A stretch of 64,000 nucleotides of DNA from positions 1 to 64,000 of the forward strand of contig NZ_JACIFD010000010.1 of assembly GCF_014197205.1 (NCBI RefSeq). Reading direction: 5' to 3'. The stretch is from Canibacter oris. GTDB lineage: Bacteria > Actinomycetota > Actinomycetes > Actinomycetales > Microbacteriaceae. Below, one piece after another: positions 7,048 to 15,719 of this stretch. The position numbers and the translations under genes are program-made. The notes beneath the pieces were generated by a model that worked only from the letters and a program-made list of their open reading frames with translations, was not told the origin of the DNA and ran no database searches. Positions within the stretch are counted from its first letter, which is position 1, and each line of letters opens with the position of its first letter.

Positions 7048-7713
7048 GTGAGCGAACAGACAACACGACAGATACACCTGGTGCGGCACGGCGAGGTTTT
7101 TAACCCTGACGGGGTGCTGTACGGCAGGCTGCCCGGCTTCGGTCTCAGTGAGAACGGGCATAAAATGGCGGCCCTCGCAGCCGCTGAGCTGGTTGATCGC
7201 GGTCGCCTGGTGGGGCAGCTTTACGCTTCGCCGCTGCTCAGAGCACAGCAATCTGCAGCGCCGTTAGCGCAGGCATTTGAGTTGCCGATCCACACCGAAC
7301 AGCGCCTGTTGGAGCCGACTAACAAGTTTGAGGGGCTGCGCAACCACGGCCCAGATTCGGCGTTTAAGCAGCCGCAGCACTGGCTGAAACTGTGGAATCC
7401 GCTGCTGCCGAGCTGGGGCGAGCCGTATGCACGCATCGCGCGGCGAATCACAAACTTTATGGATTACGCCTGGAGCATTGCCGAGCTTGACGAGGTTGAG
7501 GGCGATATTGTGATGGTGAGTCACCAGGCGGTGATTTGGGCGGCGCACCGCAAAATTGCGGGGCTGCCGCTGGTGCACAATCCGGCAAGGCGTCGCTGTG
7601 ATTTGTCGAGCATCACGACTTTTACGCGCATTGATGAGCAGTGGCAGGAGCTTGGCTATAGCAGTCCGGCAGCCGCTCTGATTGAACGAAGCAAAGATGT
7701 GGGGGCTGTGTAA
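7048..7713 (+). CDS. Histidine phosphatase superfamily (phosphoglycerate-mutase-like) protein
   Basis: A 221-residue member of the RHG phosphatases. The phosphohistidine motif LVRHGEVFNPDGVLYGRLPG lies near residues 10-30; the second Arg (ASPLLRAQQSA) and the second catalytic His (MVSHQAVIWA) follow. The substrate is not predictable. The GTG start has TAAACT six bases upstream plus AAAGG in the spacer. It ends exactly where the TlpA-like gene starts, and in many actinobacteria such a phosphatase heads the cytochrome c biogenesis operon, so co-transcription is likely. Confidence 0.85.
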   Translation: MSEQTTRQIHLVRHGEVFNPDGVLYGRLPGFGLSENGHKMAALAAAELVDRGRLVGQLYASPLLRAQQSAAPLAQAFELPIHTEQRLLEPTNKFEGLRNHGPDSAFKQPQHWLKLWNPLLPSWGEPYARIARRITNFMDYAWSIAELDEVEGDIVMVSHQAVIWAAHRKIAGLPLVHNPARRRCDLSSITTFTRIDEQWQELGYSSPAAALIERSKDVGAV

Positions 7714-8319
7714 GTGCGAAAAATGATGCCGCTGGTGGCAACAACTTTGACGGTGACCGGGCTGGCTTTGGCCGGGTGCAGCAGCGAGCCGCTTGCTGAC
7801 ACCGCCGCAAACAGCGCAAATATTGGTTTTGTTGTGGGAGATGGCGCAACCACCTCGATTCCTGTTGCGGAGCGCACCGAGCCGGTAGAGTTTAGCGGCG
7901 CAGACGACGCGGGAAACACCATTTCTGCCGCTGATTTTCGCGGCAGTGTTACCGTGGTGAACTTCTGGTATGCTGGCTGCGCGCCGTGTCGCGCGGAGGC
8001 TCCGGATATTAACGGCGCGGTTGCTACGCTGCAGGCTGAGGGCGTGAAGTTTTTAGGGGTTAATACCCGTGATCAGGCGGCGCAGGCGGCGCAGTTTGAA
8101 GCCGAGTTTGGGGTGCCGTATCCGTCAATTATGGATGCTGCGGGGGGCCGCTCGGTGCAGGCTGCGTTTGCCGGACAGGTGCCTTTGAACGCGGTGCCAA
8201 CAACCCTGGTGCTAGACCGTGAGGGGCGAGTAGCGCACCGCGTGGTGGGGCAGCTGGCAAGTCAATCCCAGCTAGAAACTCTGGTGAAAGAAACCCTGCA
8301 AGAAGCAGCTAATCAGTAG
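7714..8319 (+). CDS. resA: TlpA/ResA-like thiol-disulfide oxidoreductase lipoprotein
   Basis: An extracytoplasmic thioredoxin-fold protein of 201 residues. The signal peptide ends in the lipobox ALAGCSSE (Cys near residue 22), so it is membrane-anchored. The AhpC/TlpA domain has NFWYAGCAPCRAEAPD with the active pair C89/C92, and the cis-Pro segment AVPTTLVLDREGRV. ResA-type proteins reduce apocytochrome c cysteines before haem attachment, using electrons from CcdA, encoded next. GTG start directly after the previous stop. Confidence 0.9.
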   Translation: MRKMMPLVATTLTVTGLALAGCSSEPLADTAANSANIGFVVGDGATTSIPVAERTEPVEFSGADDAGNTISAADFRGSVTVVNFWYAGCAPCRAEAPDINGAVATLQAEGVKFLGVNTRDQAAQAAQFEAEFGVPYPSIMDAAGGRSVQAAFAGQVPLNAVPTTLVLDREGRVAHRVVGQLASQSQLETLVKETLQEAANQ

Positions 8320-8346
8320 GCGCTACAAGATTGGAAGGTTGCTAGA

Positions 8347-9114
8347 GTGCAGGATCTGATTTCCAACGGCAGTCTCGTGCTCGCTTGCCTGGTGGCGATT
8401 TTGGCCGGCGCAGTGTCGTTCTTTTCGCCGTGCGTTTTGCCCCTGGTGCCGGGCTATCTTGCATATGTTGGCGGATCCGCCACCGCAGCCTCCGCTGCCG
8501 TCACAGGAGATGCCACAAAGCGTGGCAGGCGCCGGCTGGACCCGCGGCTGATTTTAGGTTCGCTGCTGTTTGTGGCGGGCTTCACGGTGGTTTTTGTGTT
8601 GTTTTTTACGCTCGCCGGCACTGTCGGTTCGTGGCTGTTGGCGCACGAGCGAATTATTACGCAGGTGATGGGCGTGGTGATTATTGTGCTCGGTTTGGCG
8701 TTTATCGGGGTGTTGAAACCGCTGCAGCAAACCGCGAAAGTACAGGCGAAACCCGCTGCGGGGCTGCTTGGAGCCCCGATTTTGGGCGCTGCCTTTGCGC
8801 TCGGGTGGACACCCTGCATCGGCCCCACTCTGGGCGTGATTTTTGCGCTCAGCCTACAAGAGGCAACCGCGGCGCGCGGGGCGCTGCTCGGGGTCGCCTA
8901 CTGCATCGGTTTGGGGCTGCCTTTTGTGCTGGCAGCCGCGGGCCTCGGATGGATGGCGAACGTGTCTCGCTGGGTGATTCGCCATATGCGTCAGGTTAAT
9001 CTTGCCGGCGGTATTTTGCTGCTGCTTATCGGGCTGTTGATGGTCACCGGGCTGTGGAGCAAATTGATGTTTGCGATGCAGGCGTGGATCGGCACCGTGA
9101 CGCTGCCGCTGTAG
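8347..9114 (+). CDS. ccdA: CcdA-type cytochrome c biogenesis transmembrane protein
   Basis: A 255-residue membrane protein with six hydrophobic helices that carries reducing power from cytoplasmic thioredoxin to outside thioredoxin-like proteins. It has both conserved Cys-Pro sites: FFSPCVLPLVPGYLAYVGG in helix 1 and GWTPCIGPTLG in helix 4, the redox pair of the family. The loop after helix 1 is basic (KRGRRRLDPR). GTG start 27 bases after the resA-like gene, with GGAAGG upstream; ResB follows. Confidence 0.93.
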   Translation: MQDLISNGSLVLACLVAILAGAVSFFSPCVLPLVPGYLAYVGGSATAASAAVTGDATKRGRRRLDPRLILGSLLFVAGFTVVFVLFFTLAGTVGSWLLAHERIITQVMGVVIIVLGLAFIGVLKPLQQTAKVQAKPAAGLLGAPILGAAFALGWTPCIGPTLGVIFALSLQEATAARGALLGVAYCIGLGLPFVLAAAGLGWMANVSRWVIRHMRQVNLAGGILLLLIGLLMVTGLWSKLMFAMQAWIGTVTLPL

Positions 9115-9177
9115 CTCGCTGCCGCCTTAGAATCGGCATAGAATTAGAATAATTTCAGCACCAGATAAGGAAAAATC

Positions 9178-10833
9178 TTGCGCAGACCAGCTGATTATGA
9201 AGATGGTTCCCTGACCGCGGCGCCGCTTGAAAAAACCGGCACCGGTGTGGTGGGGTTGCTGCGCTGGTTCTGGCGACAGCTCAGCAGCATGCGGGTGGCG
9301 CTGATTCTGTTGCTGCTGCTCGCGGTGGCTGCAATTCCGGGGTCGTTGGTGCCGCAGCGAATCGCCGACCCTAACGGAGTGGAGCAGTTTAAAGCCGACA
9401 ACCCGGAACTCTTTAAAGTGCTTGACGCCTTCCCGATTCAGGCGTTTGACGTCTATTCCTCAGTGTGGTTCTCTGCCATTTATTTGCTGCTTTTTGTGTC
9501 GCTGGTAGCGTGTATTGTGCCGCGGATCGGGCAGCACTATAAAGCGCTGCGGCAAGATCCACCACGCACCCCGGCACGGCTTAATCGCATGGTTGGCTTC
9601 ACCGAGAAACGGTATGAAAACCCAGATGCGGAGGCGGCTGAGCAACTGCAGACCGCGCACAGCGTAATTGCTGCGGCAGCTGGGCTTTTAAAAGGGCAGC
9701 GGTATCGTACCGTGGTGCGGGAGACAACAACCCGAAGCGGCACGGAAGTGTCTGTGTCTGCCGAGCGGGGATACCTGCGGGAAACCGGTAACCTACTGTT
9801 TCACATCGGTTTGGTGGGGGTGCTGGTGACAGTGGCGCTGGGCTCCGGCTATAAACTCAACGGGCAAAAGGCGCTCTATGAGGGCGAAGTACTGGTGAAC
9901 TCGCTAATTGATTATGACTCGGTAACCACTGGGCGGTTCTTTGATCCCGCCAGCCTCGACCCATTCCGGGTGCGACTTGACGCTTTCGAGGTTGACTATT
10001 TAACCCCGGAAGACACCACTAAAACCGCGGATATTGGCCGCGTCGAAGACTATCGGGCGAAGGTTACCGTGATTGCGGCAGACGGCACCTCGCATGAGGA
10101 TGTCATCAAAGTGAATCACCCGCTGCGCACCGCCGGGTTGCCGCTGTACCTGGTTGCAAACGGTTACGCGCCGCACCTTGAAGTGCGCAACAGTGCTGGC
10201 GAAGTGGTTTTTGACGAGCCGACGCTGTTTATTCCGCAAGACACTAACCTCACATCCCTCGGTGTGGTGAAACTACCTCACGGGCTAGAGCTTGACGGAC
10301 AAGGTACCCAGGTGGGGCTGCGTGGATTTTTCTACCCAACGAAAGCCGACACCGAGTCTGGGGCCTTTACCTCTAACTACCCAGATCTTGAAAATCCGCT
10401 GCTGACACTTGATGTGTACGCCGGTGATCTCGGCATTAACTCTGGGATTCCGCAGTCAGTTTACGCGCTAGATACCTCGCAGATGCAGCAGCTTACCGGC
10501 CGCCAGATAGATGTGGCGTCACTGCAGATTGGGCTGGGGCAGACCGTAGAGCTCCCGGAGGGCATGGGCACAATCACTTTGAAAGCAGTGCCACGCTACG
10601 CCGCTTTTGAAATTATGGATGATCCCACCGCAGTGGGAGTTTTGGTATCTTCAATGCTGGCCTTTGGCGGGCTTATCGCTTCGCTGTTTGTGCCCCGCCG
10701 CCGACTGTGGGTGAAAGCAGTTCTCGCGCCAGGGGTAATGACCCTGCAGTACGCGGGTTTGGCCCGTGGTGATGACCCCAGCTTAGATGCCGCGGTGAGG
10801 GCGCTGCGAGAGAAGCACGAAGAACTGCTGTAA
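9178..10833 (+). CDS. resB: ResB-like cytochrome c biogenesis protein
   Basis: Component of the system II haem-handling complex, 551 residues. Membrane helices: near 40-62 (VALILLLLLAVAAIPGSLVP), 94-113 (WFSAIYLLLFVSLVACIVP), 200-220 (LLFHIGLVGVLVTVALGSGY) and 475-495 (VGVLVSSMLAFGGLIASLFV), with a large extracytoplasmic domain between the third and fourth. Start TTG at 9178 after AAGGAAAAA. ResB normally works with CcsA/ResC, usually encoded immediately downstream; here a hairpin and the convergent msrB follow instead. Confidence 0.9.
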   Translation: MRRPADYEDGSLTAAPLEKTGTGVVGLLRWFWRQLSSMRVALILLLLLAVAAIPGSLVPQRIADPNGVEQFKADNPELFKVLDAFPIQAFDVYSSVWFSAIYLLLFVSLVACIVPRIGQHYKALRQDPPRTPARLNRMVGFTEKRYENPDAEAAEQLQTAHSVIAAAAGLLKGQRYRTVVRETTTRSGTEVSVSAERGYLRETGNLLFHIGLVGVLVTVALGSGYKLNGQKALYEGEVLVNSLIDYDSVTTGRFFDPASLDPFRVRLDAFEVDYLTPEDTTKTADIGRVEDYRAKVTVIAADGTSHEDVIKVNHPLRTAGLPLYLVANGYAPHLEVRNSAGEVVFDEPTLFIPQDTNLTSLGVVKLPHGLELDGQGTQVGLRGFFYPTKADTESGAFTSNYPDLENPLLTLDVYAGDLGINSGIPQSVYALDTSQMQQLTGRQIDVASLQIGLGQTVELPEGMGTITLKAVPRYAAFEIMDDPTAVGVLVSSMLAFGGLIASLFVPRRRLWVKAVLAPGVMTLQYAGLARGDDPSLDAAVRALREKHEELL

Positions 10834-10867
10834 CGGCCCCGGCTAAACCGGAAGCGGCGGATACTCT

Positions 10868-10913
10868 GGCGTAAGCAGCGAACGTTGAAGTGCAAGCGTC
10901 CGCTGCTTACGCC
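10868..10913. terminator. Strong hairpin after resB
   Basis: GGCGTAAGCAGCG (10868-10880) pairs perfectly with CGCTGCTTACGCC (10901-10913); ACG/CGT can add pairs in the loop. There is no clear T run, so it may terminate weakly, protect the mRNA end, or mark a junction where a downstream gene was lost. Confidence 0.55.
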
Positions 10914-11003
10914 GGATAGTGGCGGGATTTCAGCGACATAGCGCGTTGCCCCTCAGCAGGGTGTAGACGTTACCGCTCGCTCGAGTGCGGGCCGCACTGC
11001 TTG

Positions 11004-11459
11004 TTATTGCTCAAACACCGATTTGGTGGTTGCCGGTGCCGGGTTGTTGGCAGCGGCTCCGGCCTCGAAATCAAGCGCAACCGAGTTCATGCAGTAGCGG
11101 TCACCGGTTGGGGTGCCAAAGCCGTCTGGGAAAACATGGCCGAGGTGGGATCCACAAGCTGCGCAGCGCACTTCGGTGCGCATGTGGCCGAGAGAGTCGT
11201 CATCAAGCAGCTGTACTGCCTCTGGGCGGACCACCTGGTAGAAGCTTGGCCAGCCGCAGCCCGAATCGAATTTAGTTCCGCTCTGAAACAGCTCAGCTTT
11301 GCACGCGGCGCAGCGGTAGAGGCCGTCACGCTCTTCATGTAGCAGCTCACCTGTGCCTGGGCGCTCGGTGCCAGCTTCGCGTAGCACGTGATACTGCTCA
11401 GGAGTGAGCTTTTCGCGCCACTCGTCGGGGGTGTGTGAAACCTCGTATGCTGCGGTCAT
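11004..11459 (-). CDS. msrB: Peptide-methionine (R)-S-oxide reductase
   Basis: Repairs methionine-R-sulfoxide in proteins using thioredoxin. The 151-residue protein has the full SelR domain: two zinc-binding CxxC pairs (CAACKAEL and CAACGSHLGHVFPDG), the substrate motif GCGWPSF, and the catalytic Cys in RYCMNSVALDF. ATG at 11459 with GAGAGA upstream. The C-terminus continues about 20 residues past the domain (AGAAANNPAPATTKSVFEQ). It is divergent from the haem-binding gene htaA. Confidence 0.95.
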   Translation of the reverse strand: MTAAYEVSHTPDEWREKLTPEQYHVLREAGTERPGTGELLHEERDGLYRCAACKAELFQSGTKFDSGCGWPSFYQVVRPEAVQLLDDDSLGHMRTEVRCAACGSHLGHVFPDGFGTPTGDRYCMNSVALDFEAGAAANNPAPATTKSVFEQ

Positions 11460-11545
11460 GGTTGTCTCTCTTTCAGTTTTGTCTATGACCTTTATTTTAG
11501 CTCCTGTTCGGGATTCTCTGCCTGGTAAGTTTCAGCGCAAAATGG

Positions 11546-11564
11546 TAAGGTATACCTTAGTCAA
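11546..11564. promoter_or_regulatory. DtxR-like iron box upstream of the HtaA gene
   Basis: TAAGGTATACCTTAGTCAA matches about 14 of 19 positions of the DtxR/IdeR consensus (TWAGGTWAGSCTWACCTWA) and contains the perfect palindrome TAAGGTATACCTTA. It lies 25 bases before the htaA-like start. Iron-dependent repression of haem uptake is the expected logic. Confidence 0.75.
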
Positions 11565-11588
11565 ATCTGCTAAATCCAGGAGGATTAT

Positions 11589-12458
11589 ATGTCTGTAACT
11601 CGCAAGCTAACAGCTTTTGCGATGCTTCCTATTGCGGCAGCATCTTTGAGTTTGGGTGCCGGTAGCGCTGTGGCGGCGCCGGTTGCGGCCAACACAACTG
11701 CAGCAAGCTGCGAACTGACAGGAGGCACTCTGACCTGGGGTGTGAAAGAGAGCTTCCGCTCTTACATCTCAGGCGGTATCGCACACGGTTCTTGGGAAGC
11801 GCTCGACGGTGCAACCTACGAAACTCCAAATTTTAACTTCACCAACGGGGCGGGTAGTGCTGCGGCAACTACCGGAGCAGAGGTGAAATTCGGTGGTAAG
11901 CTGCTCTTTACTGGCCACAACGGGTTGCTTGACCTCACTATGTCAAATCCTACCCTGGTAATTAAAGACAACCAGAGCGCAACCCTGAAACTGGATATGC
12001 GCTCCAACGACACCTCAGGAGAGCTCGCTGTTGACGAGAGCCAGGTCACCGTTGCTGACATTAACCTGGCGGGTAACGTTACCTATGACGCAAATACCAT
12101 TACTATCACGGCAGCCCCAGCTGTTTTGGCTGAAGCTGGAGTTGCTGCTTTTGGTGATTTCTATGAGGCAGGCGCAGAGCTTGATCCGGTGACCTTTAGC
12201 GTTACCAGCGCAGCGGGTTGCGCCGGCGCAGCGTTCGGAGAAGAGGTTGCAGCGCCGCAAACGACAGCAGAGAGCGCAGAAACTGCTCAGGCAGAGCCAG
12301 AAGCAGTGGCGGTGAAGCAGGAGCCAGCTGCAACTGGGTCACAGGTGCCGGTGCTGCCGATCGCACTGACTGCAGGTGGCCTGCTGGTAGTGGGCGGCAC
12401 TGTGTGGGCTGTGATGGCACGGCGTAAGCGCGAGCAGCGGAACGATACCGAACTCTAG
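11589..12458 (+). CDS. htaA: HtaA-domain haem-binding surface protein
   Basis: A 289-residue cell-surface protein. A signal peptide (MSVTRKLTAFAMLPIAAASL, cleavage near AVA-AP) is followed by one HtaA domain (residues 37-215: LTGGTLTWGVKESFRSYISG, conserved Trp/Tyr/Phe and His, C40/C209 likely disulfide), an Ala/Glu-rich linker, and a C-terminal membrane helix with the basic tail RRKREQRN. Known HtaA proteins bind haem or haemoglobin and pass haem to HmuT. Good ribosome site (CCAGGAGGAT). The HmuTUV genes lie just downstream, and a DtxR-like box lies upstream. Confidence 0.9.
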   Translation: MSVTRKLTAFAMLPIAAASLSLGAGSAVAAPVAANTTAASCELTGGTLTWGVKESFRSYISGGIAHGSWEALDGATYETPNFNFTNGAGSAAATTGAEVKFGGKLLFTGHNGLLDLTMSNPTLVIKDNQSATLKLDMRSNDTSGELAVDESQVTVADINLAGNVTYDANTITITAAPAVLAEAGVAAFGDFYEAGAELDPVTFSVTSAAGCAGAAFGEEVAAPQTTAESAETAQAEPEAVAVKQEPAATGSQVPVLPIALTAGGLLVVGGTVWAVMARRKREQRNDTEL

Positions 12459-12488
12459 AGTGGGCATTTTGTAAGCTAGCGTAATTGT

Positions 12489-12532
12489 AAAATCGGGGAG
12501 GGCACAGCGTCTTGTGCACCTCCCTGATTTTT
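12489..12532. terminator. Bidirectional terminator between htaA and hmuV
   Basis: AAAATCGGGGAGG pairs with CCTCCCTGATTTTT, with GCACA/TGTGC inside. A-rich on one side and T-rich on the other, it suits the convergent pair of genes. Confidence 0.85.
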
Positions 12533-12572
12533 ACCGTGACCGCTGACCGTAAGCGGCAAAACGTTTTTGGGA

Positions 12573-13388
12573 TTAAAAATCTCGCAGCGGCAGCACGAGA
12601 GGTTGTCCGGTCTTCGGGTGGCGGATAACCTCAACGGGAGTTTCATAGATTTCACTGATGCGTTGCGAGGTGAGAATCTCCCGTGGGGTGCCGCAAGCGG
12701 CAATTTCGCCTTGCTTCAACAGTGCGATGGTGTCAGCGTAGGCCGCCGCAAGGTTGAGGTCGTGCAGCACCACCAAAACCGCGTTTCCGCGCGCAGCCAA
12801 ATCTCGCATAGTTTCCAGCACCGCTTCCTGATGCTTCAAATCTAGCGCTGCGGTGGGCTCGTCAAGCATCACAACATTGGTGCGAGTTGCGAGGGTGCGG
12901 GCGAAGCTGACGCGGGCACGCTCACCGCCTGAGAGAGACGGCACCCGTCGATCCGCCAAATGCGTAACGTCGGCGAGCTGCATTGACTCTGCAATAATTT
13001 CTTCATCGTCGCGATCAGCAGGGGTGCGCTGCCACGGCGCACGTCCCATTTCAACGACCTGCGCGGCTTTGAACGGAAATAGCAGCTGATGCTCCTGCAG
13101 CAGCACGCTGCGGCGCCGGGCGAGCTGTTTTAGGCTCCACGATTTCAGCTCTTTCCCGAGGAAGTGTACACTACCACCGGTGAGTTTGGTTTCTCCTGAG
13201 ATTGCAGAAAGCAGAGTTGATTTACCAGCCCCGTTGGGGCCCAGCAGCGCGAGCACCTCGCCGGCATGCAGGGTTAGGTTGACGTTTTTAAGCAACTGTT
13301 TGTCTTCCACAGCCACGCACACATCGCGTGCCACGCACACGGTTTCGCCGGGAACCAGCGGTTCCGGAATAATCGTCGCAGCAGACAT
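12573..13388 (-). CDS. hmuV: Haem ABC transporter ATP-binding protein
   Basis: ATPase that powers haem import, 271 residues. Walker A GPNGAGKSTL, Q-loop region LLQEHQLLF, signature SLSGGERARVSFA, Walker B VVMLDEPTAALD and the H-loop VLHDLNL are all present. It belongs to the FecE/BtuD-type importers. It begins one base after the HmuU stop, so the two are translationally linked; the promoter is shared with hmuU in the divergent region near 14535. Confidence 0.93.
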   Translation of the reverse strand: MSAATIIPEPLVPGETVCVARDVCVAVEDKQLLKNVNLTLHAGEVLALLGPNGAGKSTLLSAISGETKLTGGSVHFLGKELKSWSLKQLARRRSVLLQEHQLLFPFKAAQVVEMGRAPWQRTPADRDDEEIIAESMQLADVTHLADRRVPSLSGGERARVSFARTLATRTNVVMLDEPTAALDLKHQEAVLETMRDLAARGNAVLVVLHDLNLAAAYADTIALLKQGEIAACGTPREILTSQRISEIYETPVEVIRHPKTGQPLVLPLRDF

Positions 13389-14450
13389 TTATCCCCACCC
13401 TCCTGCGTGCTTCCGGGTGCGTCGTAGCAGCCAGAAGAAGAACGGGCCGCCGAGCAGACTCGTGAGCATGCCGATTGGCAAATCTGTGAGCGGCACCAGG
13501 GTGCGCGCCGCTAAATCTGCCAGGGTTAGCAGCAGGGCGCCGCCGATGGTGCTCGTGATAACCAGCGGTAGATGCGCCGGACCGAGAATCATGCGCATCA
13601 GATGCGGCACCACGAGCCCCACGAAGCCAATAATGCCGGTGAAGGCAACCGCCACGCCAACAACCAGTGCCACCAGCACAATTGCGACAATGCGCAGTGC
13701 CTCCACATTGACGCCGAGGTGCCGTGCGTTGCGCTCGCCGAGCGACAGCAGGTCAAGCTTTTTAGCGATGAAAAAGACGCAGCAGAGAGCAGCCGCAAGA
13801 ATCGGCAGCGCGATACCAATCTGGTTCCAGCGGCTGCCGGCGATGCTGCCGAGCTGCCAAAACACCAGCTGCTCGCGGCTCGCGGTGTCACCGAGATATG
13901 TCAGAAACGCGATACCGGCACCGCATACCGCGTTTACCGCGATCCCTGTCAAAACCAGTGTGACAACCTCAGTTTTGCCCCCGGAGCGGCTCATCACGTA
14001 AACCAGCAGTGTTGCGAGCAAGCCCGCGGTGAAAGCGAAGAGGGTAATGGTCCAGCTGCCGAGGAAGGTGAAGCCGAGCACAATGCAGGCACCTGCTCCG
14101 AGTGCCGCGCCGCTGGAAACACCAACGATACCGGGCTCCGCGAGGGGGTTGCCGAAAATTGCCTGCATTAAAAGCCCAGATAGCGCCAGTGCGCCGCCGA
14201 CCAACGCGGCCATTACAAGTCGCGGAAACCGCACACTCCACAGGGTTTCATAGCCTGCAGGGTGCTCCGGCAGTGGCAGCCAGGTGGCGCCGAGATTGTG
14301 AAACAGTGCACCGAAAACCTCGGCGGGGCTAATGTGCAGCTGCCCGGTCATCGCCGAAGCCACCATTGCCGCCGCGAGCAGTACGAGCAGTAGCAGCGAC
14401 AGCAGTGTGGCGCGCACTGTGCGAGGTTTTGCCTGCGTGGAGCTGTTCAT
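13389..14450 (-). CDS. hmuU: Haem ABC transporter permease
   Basis: FecCD-family permease of 353 residues with about nine or ten hydrophobic helices. Diagnostic features: VRFPRLVMAALVGGALALSG and the loop GNPLAEPGIVGVSSGAALGA near the N-terminal third, and GFVGLVVPHLMRMILG (ATPase contact) in the second half. It pairs with HmuV downstream and the lipoprotein HmuT encoded divergently. The ATG is at 14450; no strong ribosome site is seen. Confidence 0.93.
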   Translation of the reverse strand: MNSSTQAKPRTVRATLLSLLLLVLLAAAMVASAMTGQLHISPAEVFGALFHNLGATWLPLPEHPAGYETLWSVRFPRLVMAALVGGALALSGLLMQAIFGNPLAEPGIVGVSSGAALGAGACIVLGFTFLGSWTITLFAFTAGLLATLLVYVMSRSGGKTEVVTLVLTGIAVNAVCGAGIAFLTYLGDTASREQLVFWQLGSIAGSRWNQIGIALPILAAALCCVFFIAKKLDLLSLGERNARHLGVNVEALRIVAIVLVALVVGVAVAFTGIIGFVGLVVPHLMRMILGPAHLPLVITSTIGGALLLTLADLAARTLVPLTDLPIGMLTSLLGGPFFFWLLRRTRKHAGGWG

Positions 14451-14534
14451 GCTGACTTTCTGTCGAAATTTTAGAGTGAGCAGCCCACCTGCAGGGCGAG
14501 GATGCTGGGTGCTGCTATTCCAATCAGTTCTATC

Positions 14535-14553
14535 TTAGGGTACGCTAACTAAT
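14535..14553. promoter_or_regulatory. DtxR-like iron box in the hmuU/hmuT intergenic region
   Basis: TTAGGGTACGCTAACTAAT matches about 14 of 19 consensus positions (TWAGGTWAGSCTWACCTWA). It sits between divergent hmuU and hmuT, so one repressor site could control both transcripts, in step with the box before htaA. Confidence 0.72.
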
Positions 14554-14590
14554 TGGTGAAATTCATCTGAAACTATTCCGGAGGTGCCTG

Positions 14591-15697
14591 ATGCGGGTGG
14601 GAGCCTTACGCTCGTTACGAAAATTTACTGTGGGCGCGGCTGCGCTGTTGCTGCTGGCCGGTTGTGCCACTGCTGGCTCCGAGCACGTGACACAGGAAAG
14701 CGTCGTATTGCCGCCGCTGAGCGAGGTTACTCCGTTGGCGGATCCGGTTAGCCACAGCGGCCCAACCGTTGTGAAACTCCCGGAGTCCCGTATTGAGGCG
14801 TTTTTGCAGAATCCGCAGCCACAGCTGCCGGTTACCGTGACCAGCCACACGCTGGGGGGTGATCAGCAGGTCGAGGTGCGAGATGTCTCACGGATCGTGC
14901 CGTTGTCATTGGGTGGCTCCGTGGGTGATTATGTTTACACCTTTGGTTTTGGCGACAATATTGTGGGCCGCGATGTCTCAACTGTGGTGCCGGAGCTGGA
15001 GGATGTGCCGGTTGTGACCCGTAACGGGCACAGCGTTGATGCTGAGAGCGTGTTGGCGCTCAACCCGACTCTGGTGATTACCGACGGCACGATTGGTCCT
15101 ACTGATGTGGTGGATCAGTTTGCCGATGCTGGGGTGACCGTGGTCTATGTTGAAAACGCGGCTGACTATGAGTCAAGCTACGTGCAGGCACAGCAGATTG
15201 CCGATCTTTTGGGTGTCGGCGATAAAGCCCCTGAATTGATTGCGAAACTGCGTCACGATATTGCAGCCAAGGAGCAGGAGATCACTGCGTGGTTGCAGAA
15301 TGTTACTACCCGCCCGCGGGTGGCTTTCCTTTACATGCGTGGCGAGGGAGTGTTTTACCTCTTTGGTGAGGGCAGCGGGATCGATACCCTGTTTAAATCT
15401 CTTGGCGTGACTGATGTTGCGGCTGAGATTAACTGGGTGGGGCAGCGGCCGATGAATGACGAGGCTTTGATTGAGGCTAACCCCGACACTCTGCTGGTAA
15501 TGGAGAAAGGCTTGGAGAGCGTCGGCGGCGTGGAGGGGATGTTGACGGTGCATCCGGCTACTGCGCTGACTGAAGCGGGTAAGAAGCAGCGTGTGGTGTC
15601 AGTTGCTGATACTGGGTTGTTTGTGGGTGCGCCGCGGGTGCCGGCTGTGCTTGATGGTTTGGCGCGCGCTTTTTATGCTCCTGACTCGCTAGAATAG
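14591..15697 (+). CDS. hmuT: Haem ABC transporter substrate-binding lipoprotein
   Basis: A 368-residue lipoprotein with signal peptide and lipobox LLAGCATAG (Cys25). It has a periplasmic-binding-protein fold of the FhuD/TroA class: a first lobe around RIVPLSLGGSVGDYVYTFGF, DIVGRDVSTVVPELEDVPVV and the family motif SVLALNPTLVITDG, a long helix, then a second lobe with RPRVAFLYMRGEGVFYLFGEG. HmuT proteins take haem from HtaA and deliver it to HmuUV. Start ATG with GGAGGTGCCTG upstream. A LytR_C gene follows after 22 bases. Confidence 0.92.
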   Translation: MRVGALRSLRKFTVGAAALLLLAGCATAGSEHVTQESVVLPPLSEVTPLADPVSHSGPTVVKLPESRIEAFLQNPQPQLPVTVTSHTLGGDQQVEVRDVSRIVPLSLGGSVGDYVYTFGFGDNIVGRDVSTVVPELEDVPVVTRNGHSVDAESVLALNPTLVITDGTIGPTDVVDQFADAGVTVVYVENAADYESSYVQAQQIADLLGVGDKAPELIAKLRHDIAAKEQEITAWLQNVTTRPRVAFLYMRGEGVFYLFGEGSGIDTLFKSLGVTDVAAEINWVGQRPMNDEALIEANPDTLLVMEKGLESVGGVEGMLTVHPATALTEAGKKQRVVSVADTGLFVGAPRVPAVLDGLARAFYAPDSLE

Positions 15698-15719
15698 GCG
15701 AGGTGAGGAGTAACAGCGG

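Noticed and set aside
9178-11003. Frameshifted or truncated ccsA after resB
   Set aside because: The remaining 170 bases contain no CcsA motif in any frame; resB itself is full length.
13180-14171. Long open frames antisense to hmuV/hmuU
   Set aside because: Mirror frames of GC-rich coding DNA; product compositions (Thr/Ser/Arg- or His/Asn-rich) match no family and the opposite strand has clear ABC genes.
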